Notes: generated by a model from the sequence alone, not told the origin. 64,000 bases of DNA from Methylomusa anaerophila (GCF_003966895.1 NZ_AP018449.1:1656001-1720000), one strand, 5' to 3'. Shown: positions 25,792 through 35,279, counted from the stretch's first letter. A program made the numbers and translations.

Positions 25792-27306
25792 CTACACTAC
25801 TACCAGATCCACGCCCAATTCCTTTTTAAACCATTTTTTATGCTGAACCACAGCTTGACGTTCAATAACAACCGGATCATCAGTGATCAGTTTTAAGTGA
25901 GCCTGATCAGCGGCAATGGTGGCTTCGACCTTGCGCACCAGTCCCATCTGCGTGGTTTCCAGACTTTCGGCGAGAGCTAAAATAAGGGCCAGCCGGCGGG
26001 CTACCTGCCAGTCGGCCTGATCCAAAAATTCGCTGTACAATTTATGGCGCACGTACTTGGCCGAATAGCCGCTATGCCAACCGGCAACAACTGCAGCCAG
26101 CATTTGTTCCCGGTGGGTTAACCCGAATAGTCGCGCGTTCTCTACCAGATAAGCGCTATGCCGGGCATGGTCGTAATAGTTTATGGCTATACCGATGTCA
26201 TGGAGCAAGGCTGCTACATTAAGCAAGGATTTCTCGCGACTGCCAAGTTTGTGAACAGGCTGCCAGCCGTCAAACATGGAAGCCGCCAACCCGGCTATAT
26301 GATAATGGTGAGATTCGTTTCCTTTATAGAAAAGCAGCATATTGTGAGTGGAATGGGCCAGGATATCAGGAATGATTTCCTTTTGGCCTTTCCGTTCCAA
26401 ATAATATTTGAGAAACATGCCCTCCCGTACGCCGCAGCCGCTGATTGCCAGACTGGTACCGCGGGAGACATCCAATAATGATTTGGCAATTGTAGTGCCG
26501 GCAATAATAATATCGGCCCGTTCATTGCTCAGGCCCGGAAACTTGCGGCGCTGAGTCAAATTAGTCTTAATCAGAGCATACCATAATTCTTCGAAAGCCA
26601 TAGGACCAAGCCGGTAGTTATGCACTTTGGGAAAAGGATAGTTCTTACGTTTTTGATCCATCTTGGCAATGTTCCGGGCGGTTCCGCCGATGCCAACAAC
26701 AGGCAGCGACAGATTTTTCAACCAAGTATGCCGGTGCAAATATCCCATAACAAAGTTGCGCATTTCATTTAATTTTTCTTCTGTAATCTTGTCGCTTGTT
26801 CCGAACATTTCAGTCAGATTGAGAGAACCGTAAGGAATACTCAGCATTTCCAGCGGCTGGCGATCTCGGATAAGGGTAACCTCAGTGCTGCCTCCCCCCA
26901 GATCAAAGAGCAACGCGTCTTTTACATCAATCGTGTTAATCACGCCGATATAGCCTAAGAGGGCTTCCGTTTCCTCGCTAATTGCCTGAAGAGGGATGCC
27001 GGTATGCTGGTAAACTAACTGGAGGAACTCTTGGCCATTATGGGCATTGCGGACGGCGGCCGTGGCTACCGCCAGGATTTTGTCTGCCTGCACCAATTCG
27101 CACATATGAGCAAAAACCTTTAAGGAGTTGATGGCGCGCCACATGGCTTCCTTAGATAAAACCCGGGACTCGCCCGCGCCCTCGCTGAGCCGTACGATTT
27201 CTTTCTGGTGATAAACAAGATTATACGCATCATTATGGTAAATATGCATAACAATCAAGCGGGCGGAATTTGAGCCCAGGTCAATAATTGCAAGCCGTTC
27301 AGTCAA
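25792..27306 (-). CDS. ppx: Exopolyphosphatase / pppGpp phosphatase family protein with HD domain
   Basis: 504 residues. N-terminal ASKHA-fold domain has IIDLGSNSARLIV, ATAAVRNAHNG, SEETEALLGYIG and the phosphate loop LLFDLGGGSTEVTL, all intact. The C-terminal half carries an HD-type metal site (LLHDIGIAINYYDHARHSAYLV). Hydrolyses polyphosphate or pppGpp. Divergently placed from a paralogue and ppk1, so this is a polyphosphate-metabolism cluster. Confidence 0.93.
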   Translation of the reverse strand: MTERLAIIDLGSNSARLIVMHIYHNDAYNLVYHQKEIVRLSEGAGESRVLSKEAMWRAINSLKVFAHMCELVQADKILAVATAAVRNAHNGQEFLQLVYQHTGIPLQAISEETEALLGYIGVINTIDVKDALLFDLGGGSTEVTLIRDRQPLEMLSIPYGSLNLTEMFGTSDKITEEKLNEMRNFVMGYLHRHTWLKNLSLPVVGIGGTARNIAKMDQKRKNYPFPKVHNYRLGPMAFEELWYALIKTNLTQRRKFPGLSNERADIIIAGTTIAKSLLDVSRGTSLAISGCGVREGMFLKYYLERKGQKEIIPDILAHSTHNMLLFYKGNESHHYHIAGLAASMFDGWQPVHKLGSREKSLLNVAALLHDIGIAINYYDHARHSAYLVENARLFGLTHREQMLAAVVAGWHSGYSAKYVRHKLYSEFLDQADWQVARRLALILALAESLETTQMGLVRKVEATIAADQAHLKLITDDPVVIERQAVVQHKKWFKKELGVDLVVV

Positions 27307-27549
27307 TTTGCCTCAACCCCTCATTTTTAGGAGATACTATATATAACGTTACCCATTTACATATTCGCTATAATTATTAAATTCCTTGTCGAAGCTGTTC
27401 GTCTGAAAATTGAAACTTCGCAACCGTGATCGTAAGCATTAAATTTCCATTAAACTTATAGCTACATAAAAATACAACAGGATTTACTCAAAATTTTGTC
27501 GAACAATATGGATAAAATTTAATTAATATTTGGAGGTCATGACGTAACT

Positions 27550-29097
27550 ATGGCCAAAAACAGTCCGAACTCTTTCACGGCCATTCATGTTGGATCGGAG
27601 CAGATCAGTCTGCAAATCGTAGAGTATACATCATTAGATGATATAAAAATCATTGATCACAGTTCGCGCTCGGTTGGATTGGGTGAGGAAACTTTTAAAA
27701 CCGGCAGGATTAGTTTTAGTGCCGTCAGTGAAATCTGCGAACTATTGAAAGGCTATCGAAGATTATTAAGGGAATATGGGGTGCGGGATTATCTCCTAGT
27801 GGCCACCACCGCCATCCGTGAAGCCCAAAATCAAGCCTATATCATCGACCAGATAAAAATCAAAACCGGGTTTAACGTCGAAATCGTGGACATGCCCCAA
27901 GAGATCTTTTATAAATATGTTTCCATATTTAATATTGTTAATCAGCAAGGCTTGACGAATGGACCGGAAGGCCTGCTGTTTGTGGATATTTCCTCCGGCG
28001 GCTTGGGTATTACCCTGTATAAGGACGGGGTGCTAAACTACCAGCAAAATATTCACATTGGGGCGTTGCGGATCAAGGAAAGCTTTGATAAGGCCCAACG
28101 GGATTCCCGCTATTTTCATCAGGCTCTGTCCGAATATATTTACAGTGTTATTGAGCCGGTTGAACACGAGATGCGGCGGCATGACATTAAGCGGCTGGTG
28201 CTGTCGGGAACTGAGACGCGCCTTCTCCTCAAAATGCTGGGCAAGGACCCGGCGCGGCTGGTCTATATCAGCCTGGATGAATTTTCTGAACTCTATCGGC
28301 AGGTAAAATCCCTCAACTTGCCGCAAATTATGAATGACTTCGACTTGACGGAGCAAAAAGCAGAGATCGTGTTTCCCACCATAGTATTGTACAAACAGAT
28401 TCTGGCATTGACCAACGCGGCGGAAATCATAGTTCCCAGCGATCATTTTATTGACGGTGTTACCGCTATTCATATTATGGAAAAAACTCGCGCCCCGCAA
28501 AAGACGGTAATCGAACAACAGATCATCAGTCTGGCTCACACGTTAGGACGCAAATATCAGTTTGATACGCTGCATTCAGTGGCGGTGGAAAAATGGTCGC
28601 TGCTGCTGTTTGACTGTTTATGCCGCATCAGTGGTTTGGGAGAACGGGCGCGCCTGCTGTTAAGAGTTGCGGCCATACTGCACGATATAGGCAAATACGT
28701 GAGCTTAAGACGCCACTATTTTTATTCCTACCGCCTTATTGCCTCCTCGGATATACTTGGTTTCTCCGAGACGGAAAAACAGGTTATTGCCAACGTCGCT
28801 TACTATCATTCCACAGGCACGCCTGCCGATAATGATGAGAATTACGCTGTTTTGAGCAATGAGCAGAAAGTCATGGTGTCCAAGCTCTCGGCTATTATTC
28901 GCCTGGCTGATGCCATTGACCGGAGTCACAAACAAAAAGTTAAAGAGGCGGATTTCATCCTAAAGGGCGATGAGATGATCGTGACAGTGGCGGCAGAAGA
29001 TGACATTTCTCTGGAAGAGTGGACTTTCGTTGATAAAGCCGAATTTTTTGAGGCGGTGTTTGGCATACGGGCGACACTAATCAGACGGACAGGGTGA
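27550..29097 (+). CDS. Divergent Ppx/GppA-like protein with HD domain
   Basis: 515 residues, same layout as the divergent neighbour (ASKHA domain then HD: ILHDIGKYVSLRRHYFYSY). The first motif reads HVGSEQISLQ in place of DLGSNSxR, and the phosphate loop reads FVDISSGGLGITLY in place of DLGGGSTE. ATTAIREAQN is kept. The catalytic site is thus partly eroded, while the HD motif and AYYHS are retained. It overlaps the ppk1 region (stop at 29097), implying co-expression. A regulatory or altered-specificity role is an inference. Confidence 0.85.
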   Translation: MAKNSPNSFTAIHVGSEQISLQIVEYTSLDDIKIIDHSSRSVGLGEETFKTGRISFSAVSEICELLKGYRRLLREYGVRDYLLVATTAIREAQNQAYIIDQIKIKTGFNVEIVDMPQEIFYKYVSIFNIVNQQGLTNGPEGLLFVDISSGGLGITLYKDGVLNYQQNIHIGALRIKESFDKAQRDSRYFHQALSEYIYSVIEPVEHEMRRHDIKRLVLSGTETRLLLKMLGKDPARLVYISLDEFSELYRQVKSLNLPQIMNDFDLTEQKAEIVFPTIVLYKQILALTNAAEIIVPSDHFIDGVTAIHIMEKTRAPQKTVIEQQIISLAHTLGRKYQFDTLHSVAVEKWSLLLFDCLCRISGLGERARLLLRVAAILHDIGKYVSLRRHYFYSYRLIASSDILGFSETEKQVIANVAYYHSTGTPADNDENYAVLSNEQKVMVSKLSAIIRLADAIDRSHKQKVKEADFILKGDEMIVTVAAEDDISLEEWTFVDKAEFFEAVFGIRATLIRRTG

Positions 29098-29102
29098 CGA
29101 AA

Positions 29103-31238
29103 ATGACAGAAATAAACAGCGAAACATGTGACATGAACTTGATTGATCAGCCGGAGAATTTCATCAACCGGGAACTAAGCTGGCTGAAATTCAACCGGCG
29201 CGTTTTGGGCGAGGCAGATGCCCGGTATCAGCCGTTGCTGGAACGATTGAAGTTTATTGCCATAACCAGTTCAAACCTGGATGAGTTTTTCATGATCCGG
29301 GTTGCCGGCATTAAGCAGCTGGAAGAAAGCGCCGTAAGTAAAATCGACGCAGCCGGATTGACTTTGCGGGAACAACTTGAACGGATAGCGGAAGATACCC
29401 ATGAGCAGGTCAAAGTCCAGTACAGATATCTTAGGGCCATTCTCCGGGAATTGGAAGAATGCGGGATAACATTAAAAGAAGTTAATGAATTTGATGATAA
29501 ATCAAAGGAGTCAATAGAAAAAATTTTCCACAACACTATTTTCCCTGTCATAACGCCGATGGCGGTAGATGCCGGACATCCATTCCCCTTTCTGGCTAAT
29601 CGCAGTCTCAATTTAGCTGTTGCGCTGACCCGGAAAGAAGGGGACTCAAAGACGGCAGTTATACAAGTTCCCGCCGTTCTGCCGCGGATTATCGAAGTGC
29701 CGTCTGAGGAGGAAAATAAACGGCAGTTTATTTTCCTGGAAGACATCATAAAGCATTACTGCGCCCATTTGTTTTACGGCTACAAGATACAAGACGTTGT
29801 CCCCTTCCGTATAACCCGCAATGCCGACTTGGCCATTGACGAAGAGGATGCGGAAGACCTTTTAGCCGAGGTGGAGAAATCGCTGCGTCAGCGGAACCGG
29901 GGCCGGGCTGTCCGCTTGGAGATTGGCAAAACCACAAACCGGCGCTTGCGGGACTATCTGATGCGCACATTGGACCTCATTGAAGAAGAAGTATACGATA
30001 TTCCCGGTCCCATCGCCGCTACCTGTTTCTTTAAGTTTACCGATTTGCCGGGATTTGAACATTTCCGTTCCAGTCCGTTTATTCCGCAGATGCCGAAGGA
30101 CCTCCTGGAGGTTGATGATCTTTTTGATGCCATTGGCAAACGGGACATTCTCGTTCATCATCCCTACGAGTCTTTCGAACCGGTAGTGGAATTTGTGCGT
30201 CAGGCCGCCAATGACCCCAAGGTGTTGGCCATTAAACAAACTCTTTACCGGGTCAGTGGCAATTCGCCTATCGTCCGCGCCTTGGCGCAGGCGGCGGAAA
30301 ACGGTAAGCAAGTCACAGTTCTGGTAGAACTTAAGGCGCGGTTTGACGAGGAAAATAACATACTGTGGGCCAGGCGTCTGGAAGAAGCCGGTTGTCACGT
30401 AATCTACGGCCTGATCGGCATGAAAACCCACGCCAAAATGGTGCTGGTGGTCCGTAAGGAACACAATGGCATCAAGCGGTATGTCCATATGGGGACAGGC
30501 AACTACAATGATGCCACAGCCAAAATTTACAGTGATCTGGGCTTGTTTACCGCCAACGACCAGTTTGGCGCCGATGCTTCCGCATTTTTCAACCTGTTAT
30601 CGGGATACTCCGATCCGCCGGTATGGAATAAGATAGTGGTGGCGCCTCTAGGTCTCAGAGAAGAGATTAAGAGCCGGATTGATCAGGAAATACAGTTTGC
30701 CCGGCAGGGCAAGGGCGGACATATCATCGCCAAAATGAACTCCCTTGTCGATAAGGATATTGTCCTCAAACTATATGAGGCTTCCTGCAAGGGAGTAAAA
30801 ATCGATCTTATCGTTCGCGGGATTTGCGTATTGTGCTCAGGTGTACCGGGAGTAAGCGAAAATATTACCGTCCGGAGTATCATTGGCACCTTCCTTGAGC
30901 ATCACCGGATATTCTATTTTGCCAATGGCGGCGATGAAAAGATCTTTCTTTCCAGCGCGGACTGGATGCCGCGAAATCTTAACGACCGGGTGGAACTTTT
31001 CTTTCCAATTGAAGATCCGGGGCATATGGAGCGGATTAAAGGGATCCTCAATATTACCCTGGCAGACAACCAAAAAGCTTATATTATGAAAAAAGACGGG
31101 AGCTACCGCCGCACCGACAAACGCGGCAAAGCTGTGAACAGCCAAATGGAGTTTTACGCTCAGGCCCAGGTTTTTTCTCAGGTGGGAAATGTCACGCTGG
31201 AGCAGAGATTAAAGCCGCTATACCGTAAAACCGAATAG
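29103..31238 (+). CDS. ppk1: Polyphosphate kinase 1
   Basis: 711 residues. Family features: NRELSWLKFNRRVL, TSSNLDEFFMIRVAG, the phosphorylated His in GMKTHAKMVLV, and VHMGTGNYNDATAKIYSD. Makes inorganic polyphosphate from ATP reversibly. ATG 29103 has AGGGTGA six bases upstream; GTG 29094 is an alternative that overlaps the preceding stop. Operon with the divergent Ppx-like gene. Confidence 0.95.
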   Translation: MTEINSETCDMNLIDQPENFINRELSWLKFNRRVLGEADARYQPLLERLKFIAITSSNLDEFFMIRVAGIKQLEESAVSKIDAAGLTLREQLERIAEDTHEQVKVQYRYLRAILRELEECGITLKEVNEFDDKSKESIEKIFHNTIFPVITPMAVDAGHPFPFLANRSLNLAVALTRKEGDSKTAVIQVPAVLPRIIEVPSEEENKRQFIFLEDIIKHYCAHLFYGYKIQDVVPFRITRNADLAIDEEDAEDLLAEVEKSLRQRNRGRAVRLEIGKTTNRRLRDYLMRTLDLIEEEVYDIPGPIAATCFFKFTDLPGFEHFRSSPFIPQMPKDLLEVDDLFDAIGKRDILVHHPYESFEPVVEFVRQAANDPKVLAIKQTLYRVSGNSPIVRALAQAAENGKQVTVLVELKARFDEENNILWARRLEEAGCHVIYGLIGMKTHAKMVLVVRKEHNGIKRYVHMGTGNYNDATAKIYSDLGLFTANDQFGADASAFFNLLSGYSDPPVWNKIVVAPLGLREEIKSRIDQEIQFARQGKGGHIIAKMNSLVDKDIVLKLYEASCKGVKIDLIVRGICVLCSGVPGVSENITVRSIIGTFLEHHRIFYFANGGDEKIFLSSADWMPRNLNDRVELFFPIEDPGHMERIKGILNITLADNQKAYIMKKDGSYRRTDKRGKAVNSQMEFYAQAQVFSQVGNVTLEQRLKPLYRKTE

Positions 31239-31329
31239 AACCGGGGGATAAAGGCCATGAGGAAACAGTATAAATATCCTATACCCGGAAATAGTATCCT
31301 AGTATCATTCAAGAAAAGGGGCGGAGACT

Positions 31330-31620
31330 TTGGAAAAACCATTTAAAGTTGCAATTCATTATGATAACGACTGCGGCTACGTGGAATATGTGCCGGAGAC
31401 CAAGAAGATTAGAGTAGTTCTGGGAAATGATCAAAAGCGCGGCGAAATAGAGGAATATCTGGCGAAAGAGCATGTTCTCCGGGTTGCCGGCCAGCACCTG
31501 CTGGATTTTTCCGAAACCCGGGTGAAGGCTGCAGATAATGTGGATAATTTACAACTTGTTCTTACAAGGATATGGGAAAAAACCGGCGTATTGGTTGACT
31601 GGAGTCGACCGGTGGCTTAA
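31330..31620 (+). CDS. Conserved-looking small protein of unknown function
   Basis: 96 residues starting at TTG after AAGGGGCGGAG. Compact, soluble, no membrane segment: begins MEKPFKVAIHYDNDCGYVEY, ends with VDWSRPV. Codon use matches the neighbouring core genes. It sits between ppk1 and the DnaA-box cluster. No family recognised. Confidence 0.65.
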   Translation: MEKPFKVAIHYDNDCGYVEYVPETKKIRVVLGNDQKRGEIEEYLAKEHVLRVAGQHLLDFSETRVKAADNVDNLQLVLTRIWEKTGVLVDWSRPVA

Positions 31621-31625
31621 CTGGG

Positions 31626-31756
31626 TTATCCACACATTTATCCCCAGAATGGGTATAAATGTGGATAAGTTCTGTGCATAAGTATGGGATAACCCTAAAT
31701 TTGCGGTTCCATGTTCCTGGAGTTTGTGGATGAAGGAATGTGGATAAGGTGGATAA
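31626..31756. promoter_or_regulatory. Cluster of DnaA-box-like nonamers
   Basis: TTATCCACA at 31626-31634 and, on the other strand, TGTGGATAA at 31660-31668 and 31739-31747 are exact consensus boxes. TGTGCATAA (31673-31681), TGTGGATGA (31725-31733) and GGTGGATAA (31748-31756) differ by one or two bases. That is six boxes in 131 bp, followed by an AT-rich tract (31800-31890). It may be a DnaA titration or regulatory site, or part of an origin. No dnaA gene is in the window. Confidence 0.6.
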
Positions 31757-31819
31757 GGTGTACCAAATTTTTGTCATGAAACAGAGGTTAGCGCCCACCG
31801 ATTAAAGAGGATATTTAAC

Positions 31820-31885
31820 ATGCCAAAAAGAATAAAGAATATTAGGATAAAGACTAAAAGAATAAACCAAATTACAAAAAAATAG
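31820..31885 (+). CDS. Possible 21-residue basic peptide
   Basis: ATG 31820 opens a short frame, MPKRIKNIRIKTKRINQITK, ending in TAG; AAAGAGGA lies 8 bases upstream. Lys/Arg/Ile-rich. It may equally be an accident of AT-rich DNA before the ferritin-like gene. Confidence 0.25.
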   Translation: MPKRIKNIRIKTKRINQITKK

Positions 31886-31899
31886 GAAGTGATTTAGGG

Positions 31900-32448
31900 A
31901 TGAATTATTTTAGTGACTTAGAAGGATTACGCATGGCCGTGAATATGGAAAAAGAGGGAGTGGAGTTTTACCGCCAGGCACAGGACCGCACCAGTAATCC
32001 GGAGCACAAATTGTTGTTCGGCTTTTTAATGCAGGAGGAATTAAACCACGCCGCCAAATTCGAATCTATGTACGAAAGATTGAAACAGAATAAACAGGCC
32101 GGTGACGAGGAATACCTGTTCGACGCTGATGTGTCACGTTATCTGCAGACTCTTGTCGAAACACATATCTTTCCCCGCAATAACCCTTTCATAAATGAAC
32201 CCGACATAGCCAATGGAGTTTTAGAAACGGGCTGGCAAACGCAAATACCGGGGCAAAGCAACGCCGGCCAACTGACAACAAAAACCATTTTATGCCTTGC
32301 GCTCCAGGCGGAAAAAGACTCCATCCTATTTTACGATGAAATGATGAATAACGCTAAATTTCCCGATGCTAAACAGATATTTGCCGAATTGAAAGCGGAA
32401 GAACAATCCCATGTAGAAAAACTTCAGGAATTAATCCGCACTTTATAA
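31900..32448 (+). CDS. Ferritin-like / rubrerythrin-type diiron protein
   Basis: 182 residues, all helical. Two helix pairs carry metal-ligand patterns: EKEGVEFY and EELNHAAKFE, then QAEKDSILFYDE and EEQSHVEKL, i.e. the ExxxE...ExxH repeats of the ferritin-like four-helix bundle. No rubredoxin domain in the same protein, though a small zinc-ribbon protein is encoded nearby. Likely peroxide reduction or iron handling in an anaerobe. GGAAGTGATTTAGGG precedes the ATG. Confidence 0.88.
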   Translation: MNYFSDLEGLRMAVNMEKEGVEFYRQAQDRTSNPEHKLLFGFLMQEELNHAAKFESMYERLKQNKQAGDEEYLFDADVSRYLQTLVETHIFPRNNPFINEPDIANGVLETGWQTQIPGQSNAGQLTTKTILCLALQAEKDSILFYDEMMNNAKFPDAKQIFAELKAEEQSHVEKLQELIRTL

Positions 32449-32503
32449 TTTACGTCCCGTTATATGTCCCCTGCACTAAGTAGTTTTTCCTTTTCTGACG
32501 GTA

Positions 32504-32547
32504 AAAAAAGCGAACCATAGCAGCCGCTATGGTTCACTTTTTTTTAA
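32504..32547 (+). terminator. Terminator after the ferritin-like gene
   Basis: GCGAACCATAGC pairs with GCTATGGTTCAC around AGCC, followed by a run of T; the 5' A run makes it possibly bidirectional. Confidence 0.85.
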
Positions 32548-32651
32548 AATCAACAGCCATATTTGTTTGGACTAAGGAAGGAATGGCGCTGGTCTAAATC
32601 TAAGGAACTGGATTAGGCATCTTTAGCTCGCAGGTTAAGCGGTTTAATAGG

Positions 32652-32804
32652 TTACTTGCTTACGCAGCCAAACTGCCCCGGCTCCTGAGCAACAGGCACA
32701 ATTGTGCATTCTCCGCCGCACTTTTCGCAGCGTTCCGGCTTCTTTCCGTCCTCAGGTTCAAGAATCCAGCCGCACTCCAAGCATTTGTAAAAAAAATCAG
32801 CCAT
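32652..32804 (-). CDS. 50-residue zinc-ribbon / rubredoxin-like protein
   Basis: Starts MADFFYKCLECGW, contains CEKCGGEC and ends FGCVSK. Two CxxC knuckles (CLEC, CEKC) about 18 residues apart are suited to Zn or Fe, as in rubredoxin-like ribbons. Start ATG 32804 with AAGGGG upstream. Convergent with the ferritin-like gene; a small electron carrier for it is a reasonable inference. Confidence 0.7.
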   Translation of the reverse strand: MADFFYKCLECGWILEPEDGKKPERCEKCGGECTIVPVAQEPGQFGCVSK

Positions 32805-33035
32805 TATAAACAACCCCTTTTTATATTATAGTTCTTACTTGTTAGTATTAATTCTCTGAAGATCTGGAGAATTCCTGCTAACCCTATCATGTATTTTGTA
32901 TACATAAGATGAGATAAAACTGTATTCTTATTATCACAATGGCTACACAAAATTATGCACATAAAAATTCCTGCCGGCCATATGCCAAGAGCATCTTAAA
33001 CAAATTAGAAAGTACTTATACTTTCTGTTAGACCG

Positions 33036-33060
33036 AAAAAAGCGATAGATAACTATCGCC
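33036..33060 (-). terminator. Terminator of the CNNM/CorC gene
   Basis: On the minus strand GCGATAG, 4-nt loop, CTATCGC, then six T. Confidence 0.8.
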
Positions 33061-33065
33061 CTCAA

Positions 33066-34382
33066 TTACTCCAGTTTTGTGACTATGGCTTTATCAATCC
33101 GCATTCCATCCATGTCTACTATTTCAAACTTGAGACCGGCCCATTCAAAAGTATCTCCAGTTTTAGGCATACTGCCAAGACAGGAAGTTATGAAACCGCC
33201 TAATGTCTGATAATGTTCCTTGTCTTGTCCAGGCATTTCGCCAATATCGAATAGTACCCTAAATTCATCGATAGATAGCAACCCATCCAGCAACCACGAA
33301 TTTTCGTCTCTTTGGACTATCTCAGGGGTATCCTCCACTTCTTGCGGTAGTTCACCAATCAGCTGTTCAAGTATGTCGTGCAAGGTTACCAGGCCGATCA
33401 TACCGCCAAATTCGTCCATCACAAAGGCGATATGTGTTCCCGTCTGTTGGAACTGCTCCAGTAGTTTGAAGACACGGAGGCTGCGAGGAATAAACAGAGG
33501 TTCTTGTGTGTTATCCTCTATAAGAAGAGTATTGCCACGTGACGATAATACGTCTCTTGCATAGACAAAGCCAACTATATCATCTAAACTTTCTCTGGCC
33601 ACGGGTAGCCGGGAGTGGTTACTCTCAGTTATTATTCCCCAATTATATTCGTCATCATCTTCCAGGTCAATCCAATCTATTTGAGTTTTTGGTGTCATCA
33701 AAGCGGATACTCTCATATCAGCTAAGCGAAATACCCGGTCAACCATGTCTTTCTCAGTTTCCTCAAAAGTTCCAACAGCTGTTCCTTCAGCAATCATAAT
33801 CTTGATTTCTTCCTCAGTAACTCCCGGCTCCATTGGTTCTTTAACTCTTAGTGCTTTTAGGACAAAATTGGTCGAAACACTCAGCAATCGGACTAACGGC
33901 AAGAAGACTTTTGCGAAAAACCGCATAGGGATTGCAACTATTGCCGCAATCGGTTCTGGATTATTTAAAGCTATCTTTTTGGGTACTAATTCACCAATAA
34001 TAAGGGAAACATACGTGATTAAGGCAATGACACCAACCATACTGACAGCGTTACTGTGCGCTCCAATGAACGGAAGAGGTTTGAGGTAAACAGCGAGTTC
34101 CTGAGCAATTGTAGCTCCGCCGTAGGCTCCTGTCACAACACCAATTACGCTAATTCCGACTTGAACGGTAGACAGTAACTGTGTAGGATCATTTGCCAAC
34201 TCCAAAGCTGCTTTCGCTCCGGCGCCTCCTTCGGCAGCTTTTCTTTCTAAGCGGGCTTTACGGGATGAAACAATAGCTATCTCGGTCATAGCAAAAATAC
34301 CATTGGCAATAATTAGGACGAAGATTATTGCAATCTCCAAAATTATCGATGGTGAAGGGTCTCCTTCCAAGCGTGGTTCCAA
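33066..34382 (-). CDS. CNNM/CorC-family membrane protein (DUF21-CBS-CorC_HlyC)
   Basis: 438 residues: DUF21 membrane domain with about four helices (residues 10-190, including IANGIFAMTEIAIVSSRKARLE), a pair of CBS domains (about 215-340, MTPKTQIDWIDLEDD and FVMDEFGGMIGLVTLHD) and a C-terminal CorC_HlyC domain. Family members act in Mg2+ or Co2+ efflux; the name hemolysin often attached is historical. It lies just outside the tRNA-Arg end of the island. Confidence 0.92.
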   Translation of the reverse strand: MEPRLEGDPSPSIILEIAIIFVLIIANGIFAMTEIAIVSSRKARLERKAAEGGAGAKAALELANDPTQLLSTVQVGISVIGVVTGAYGGATIAQELAVYLKPLPFIGAHSNAVSMVGVIALITYVSLIIGELVPKKIALNNPEPIAAIVAIPMRFFAKVFLPLVRLLSVSTNFVLKALRVKEPMEPGVTEEEIKIMIAEGTAVGTFEETEKDMVDRVFRLADMRVSALMTPKTQIDWIDLEDDDEYNWGIITESNHSRLPVARESLDDIVGFVYARDVLSSRGNTLLIEDNTQEPLFIPRSLRVFKLLEQFQQTGTHIAFVMDEFGGMIGLVTLHDILEQLIGELPQEVEDTPEIVQRDENSWLLDGLLSIDEFRVLFDIGEMPGQDKEHYQTLGGFITSCLGSMPKTGDTFEWAGLKFEIVDMDGMRIDKAIVTKLE

Positions 34383-34599
34383 CTCCTTAATTCTAAATTC
34401 TAGGATTTACCTTATATTATATCAATAATTTGACCAAAAATGAAGGAATAGATATGAATCCGCAGCAACTTTATAATTACCAGCAACGTCAATATTGACA
34501 TGGAATTTGCTATTTGATATACTTTTTTGAGTGGAACAGACACGGTTGGCAGGAAATTACTGTAAAAGGACATGAAGCCTTGTGGTGTCTGTATTATGT

Positions 34600-34676
34600 G
34601 CGCCCGTAGCTCAGGTGGATAGAGCAGCGGTTTCCTAAACCGCGTGCCGGTGGTTCGAGTCCGCCCGGGCGCACCA
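34600..34676 (+). tRNA. tRNA-Arg (anticodon CCT), island attachment site
   Basis: 77-nt cloverleaf: acceptor GCGCCCG/CGGGCGC, D arm GCTCAGGTGGATAGAGC, anticodon arm GCGGT-TTCCTAA-ACCGC giving CCT (reads AGG), T arm with GGTTCGAGTCC, CCA encoded. Its 3' half (from CGTGCCGGTGGTT, 34643) recurs degraded at 44962-44989. Confidence 0.97.
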
Positions 34677-34696
34677 TTTACATAATAAGCTCGTTG

Positions 34697-34726
34697 AGAC
34701 TTCGTAAAGCGAAGTCTTTTTTGTTT
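34697..34726 (+). terminator. Terminator after tRNA-Arg
   Basis: AGACTTCG pairs with CGAAGTCT around TAAAG, then TTTTTTG. Confidence 0.8.
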
Positions 34727-34924
34727 TAGTGACTTTATGATGCTAACCGACACGACGGGTAACCCGAAATACTTAAGGTGCCATGCTAGACAGATAAAAA
34801 CCCCCTTAGTAACAAGTTGTACATTTTAATCATACTTTCCTGTCTACTAAAGAGGTGCGTATCAAGGAGACTTTTTCTTTCATCTTTCATTTTAGGGGTT
34901 CAATTCAGAATGAAATCCTTTGTA

Positions 34925-35215
34925 TTATTTCGTTTTTCCATATCTATACCGTAAAAGCTCTTCATATTCCCGTAGTTTCACTTTAGCTTCAAAAGGTAGA
35001 TCGTCGCCCTGATCGTCTTCGGTAAAGAATTCGGCTAACGTGATACCCAGGCCCATACATATTTTTTCAATAGTTCCCAGCATTACGTCGGCGTTTTGAC
35101 CCGTTACAATTTTTTGTAAGGTAGACTGTGTTAAATAGGACAAATCCGCTAATTTGTTTATCGACATATTATCGCGTTCTTTACAAAGTTGCAAAATTCG
35201 CTTTGCTACGTCCAT
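34925..35215 (-). CDS. XRE-family helix-turn-helix regulator
   Basis: 96 residues. HTH about residues 18-60: NKLADLSYLTQSTLQKIVTG, then the GTIEKICMGLGITLAEFF tail typical of Cro/CI-like regulators. Probably autoregulates via the palindrome at 35267-35279 just upstream. Confidence 0.88.
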   Translation of the reverse strand: MDVAKRILQLCKERDNMSINKLADLSYLTQSTLQKIVTGQNADVMLGTIEKICMGLGITLAEFFTEDDQGDDLPFEAKVKLREYEELLRYRYGKTK

Positions 35216-35266
35216 AGTGGCCCCCCAAGCGTGTTGTTACAAAAATTATAGTAGATTCGGACGTGT

Positions 35267-35279
35267 AGCGTATAACGCT
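35267..35279. promoter_or_regulatory. Candidate operator upstream of the XRE gene
   Basis: AGCGT-ATA-ACGCT is a palindrome in the divergent region between the regulator and the next gene; GGCGTTATG at 35303 resembles a half site. Confidence 0.4.

Noticed and set aside
29862..30488. 208-codon minus-strand frame inside ppk1
   Set aside because: Antisense to well-conserved polyphosphate kinase sequence; no start signal.
31626..31890. Calling this cluster oriC outright
   Set aside because: DnaA boxes and AT-rich DNA are present, but there is no dnaA or dnaN and no skew data; kept as an observation only.
33066..34382. Hemolysin-type gene
   Set aside because: The CorC_HlyC label is historical; the DUF21-CBS layout points to metal transport, not a toxin.
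34412..34753. Minus-strand open frame across the tRNA-Arg gene
   Set aside because: It reads antisense through the tRNA and encodes the usual artefact seen opposite tRNAs.
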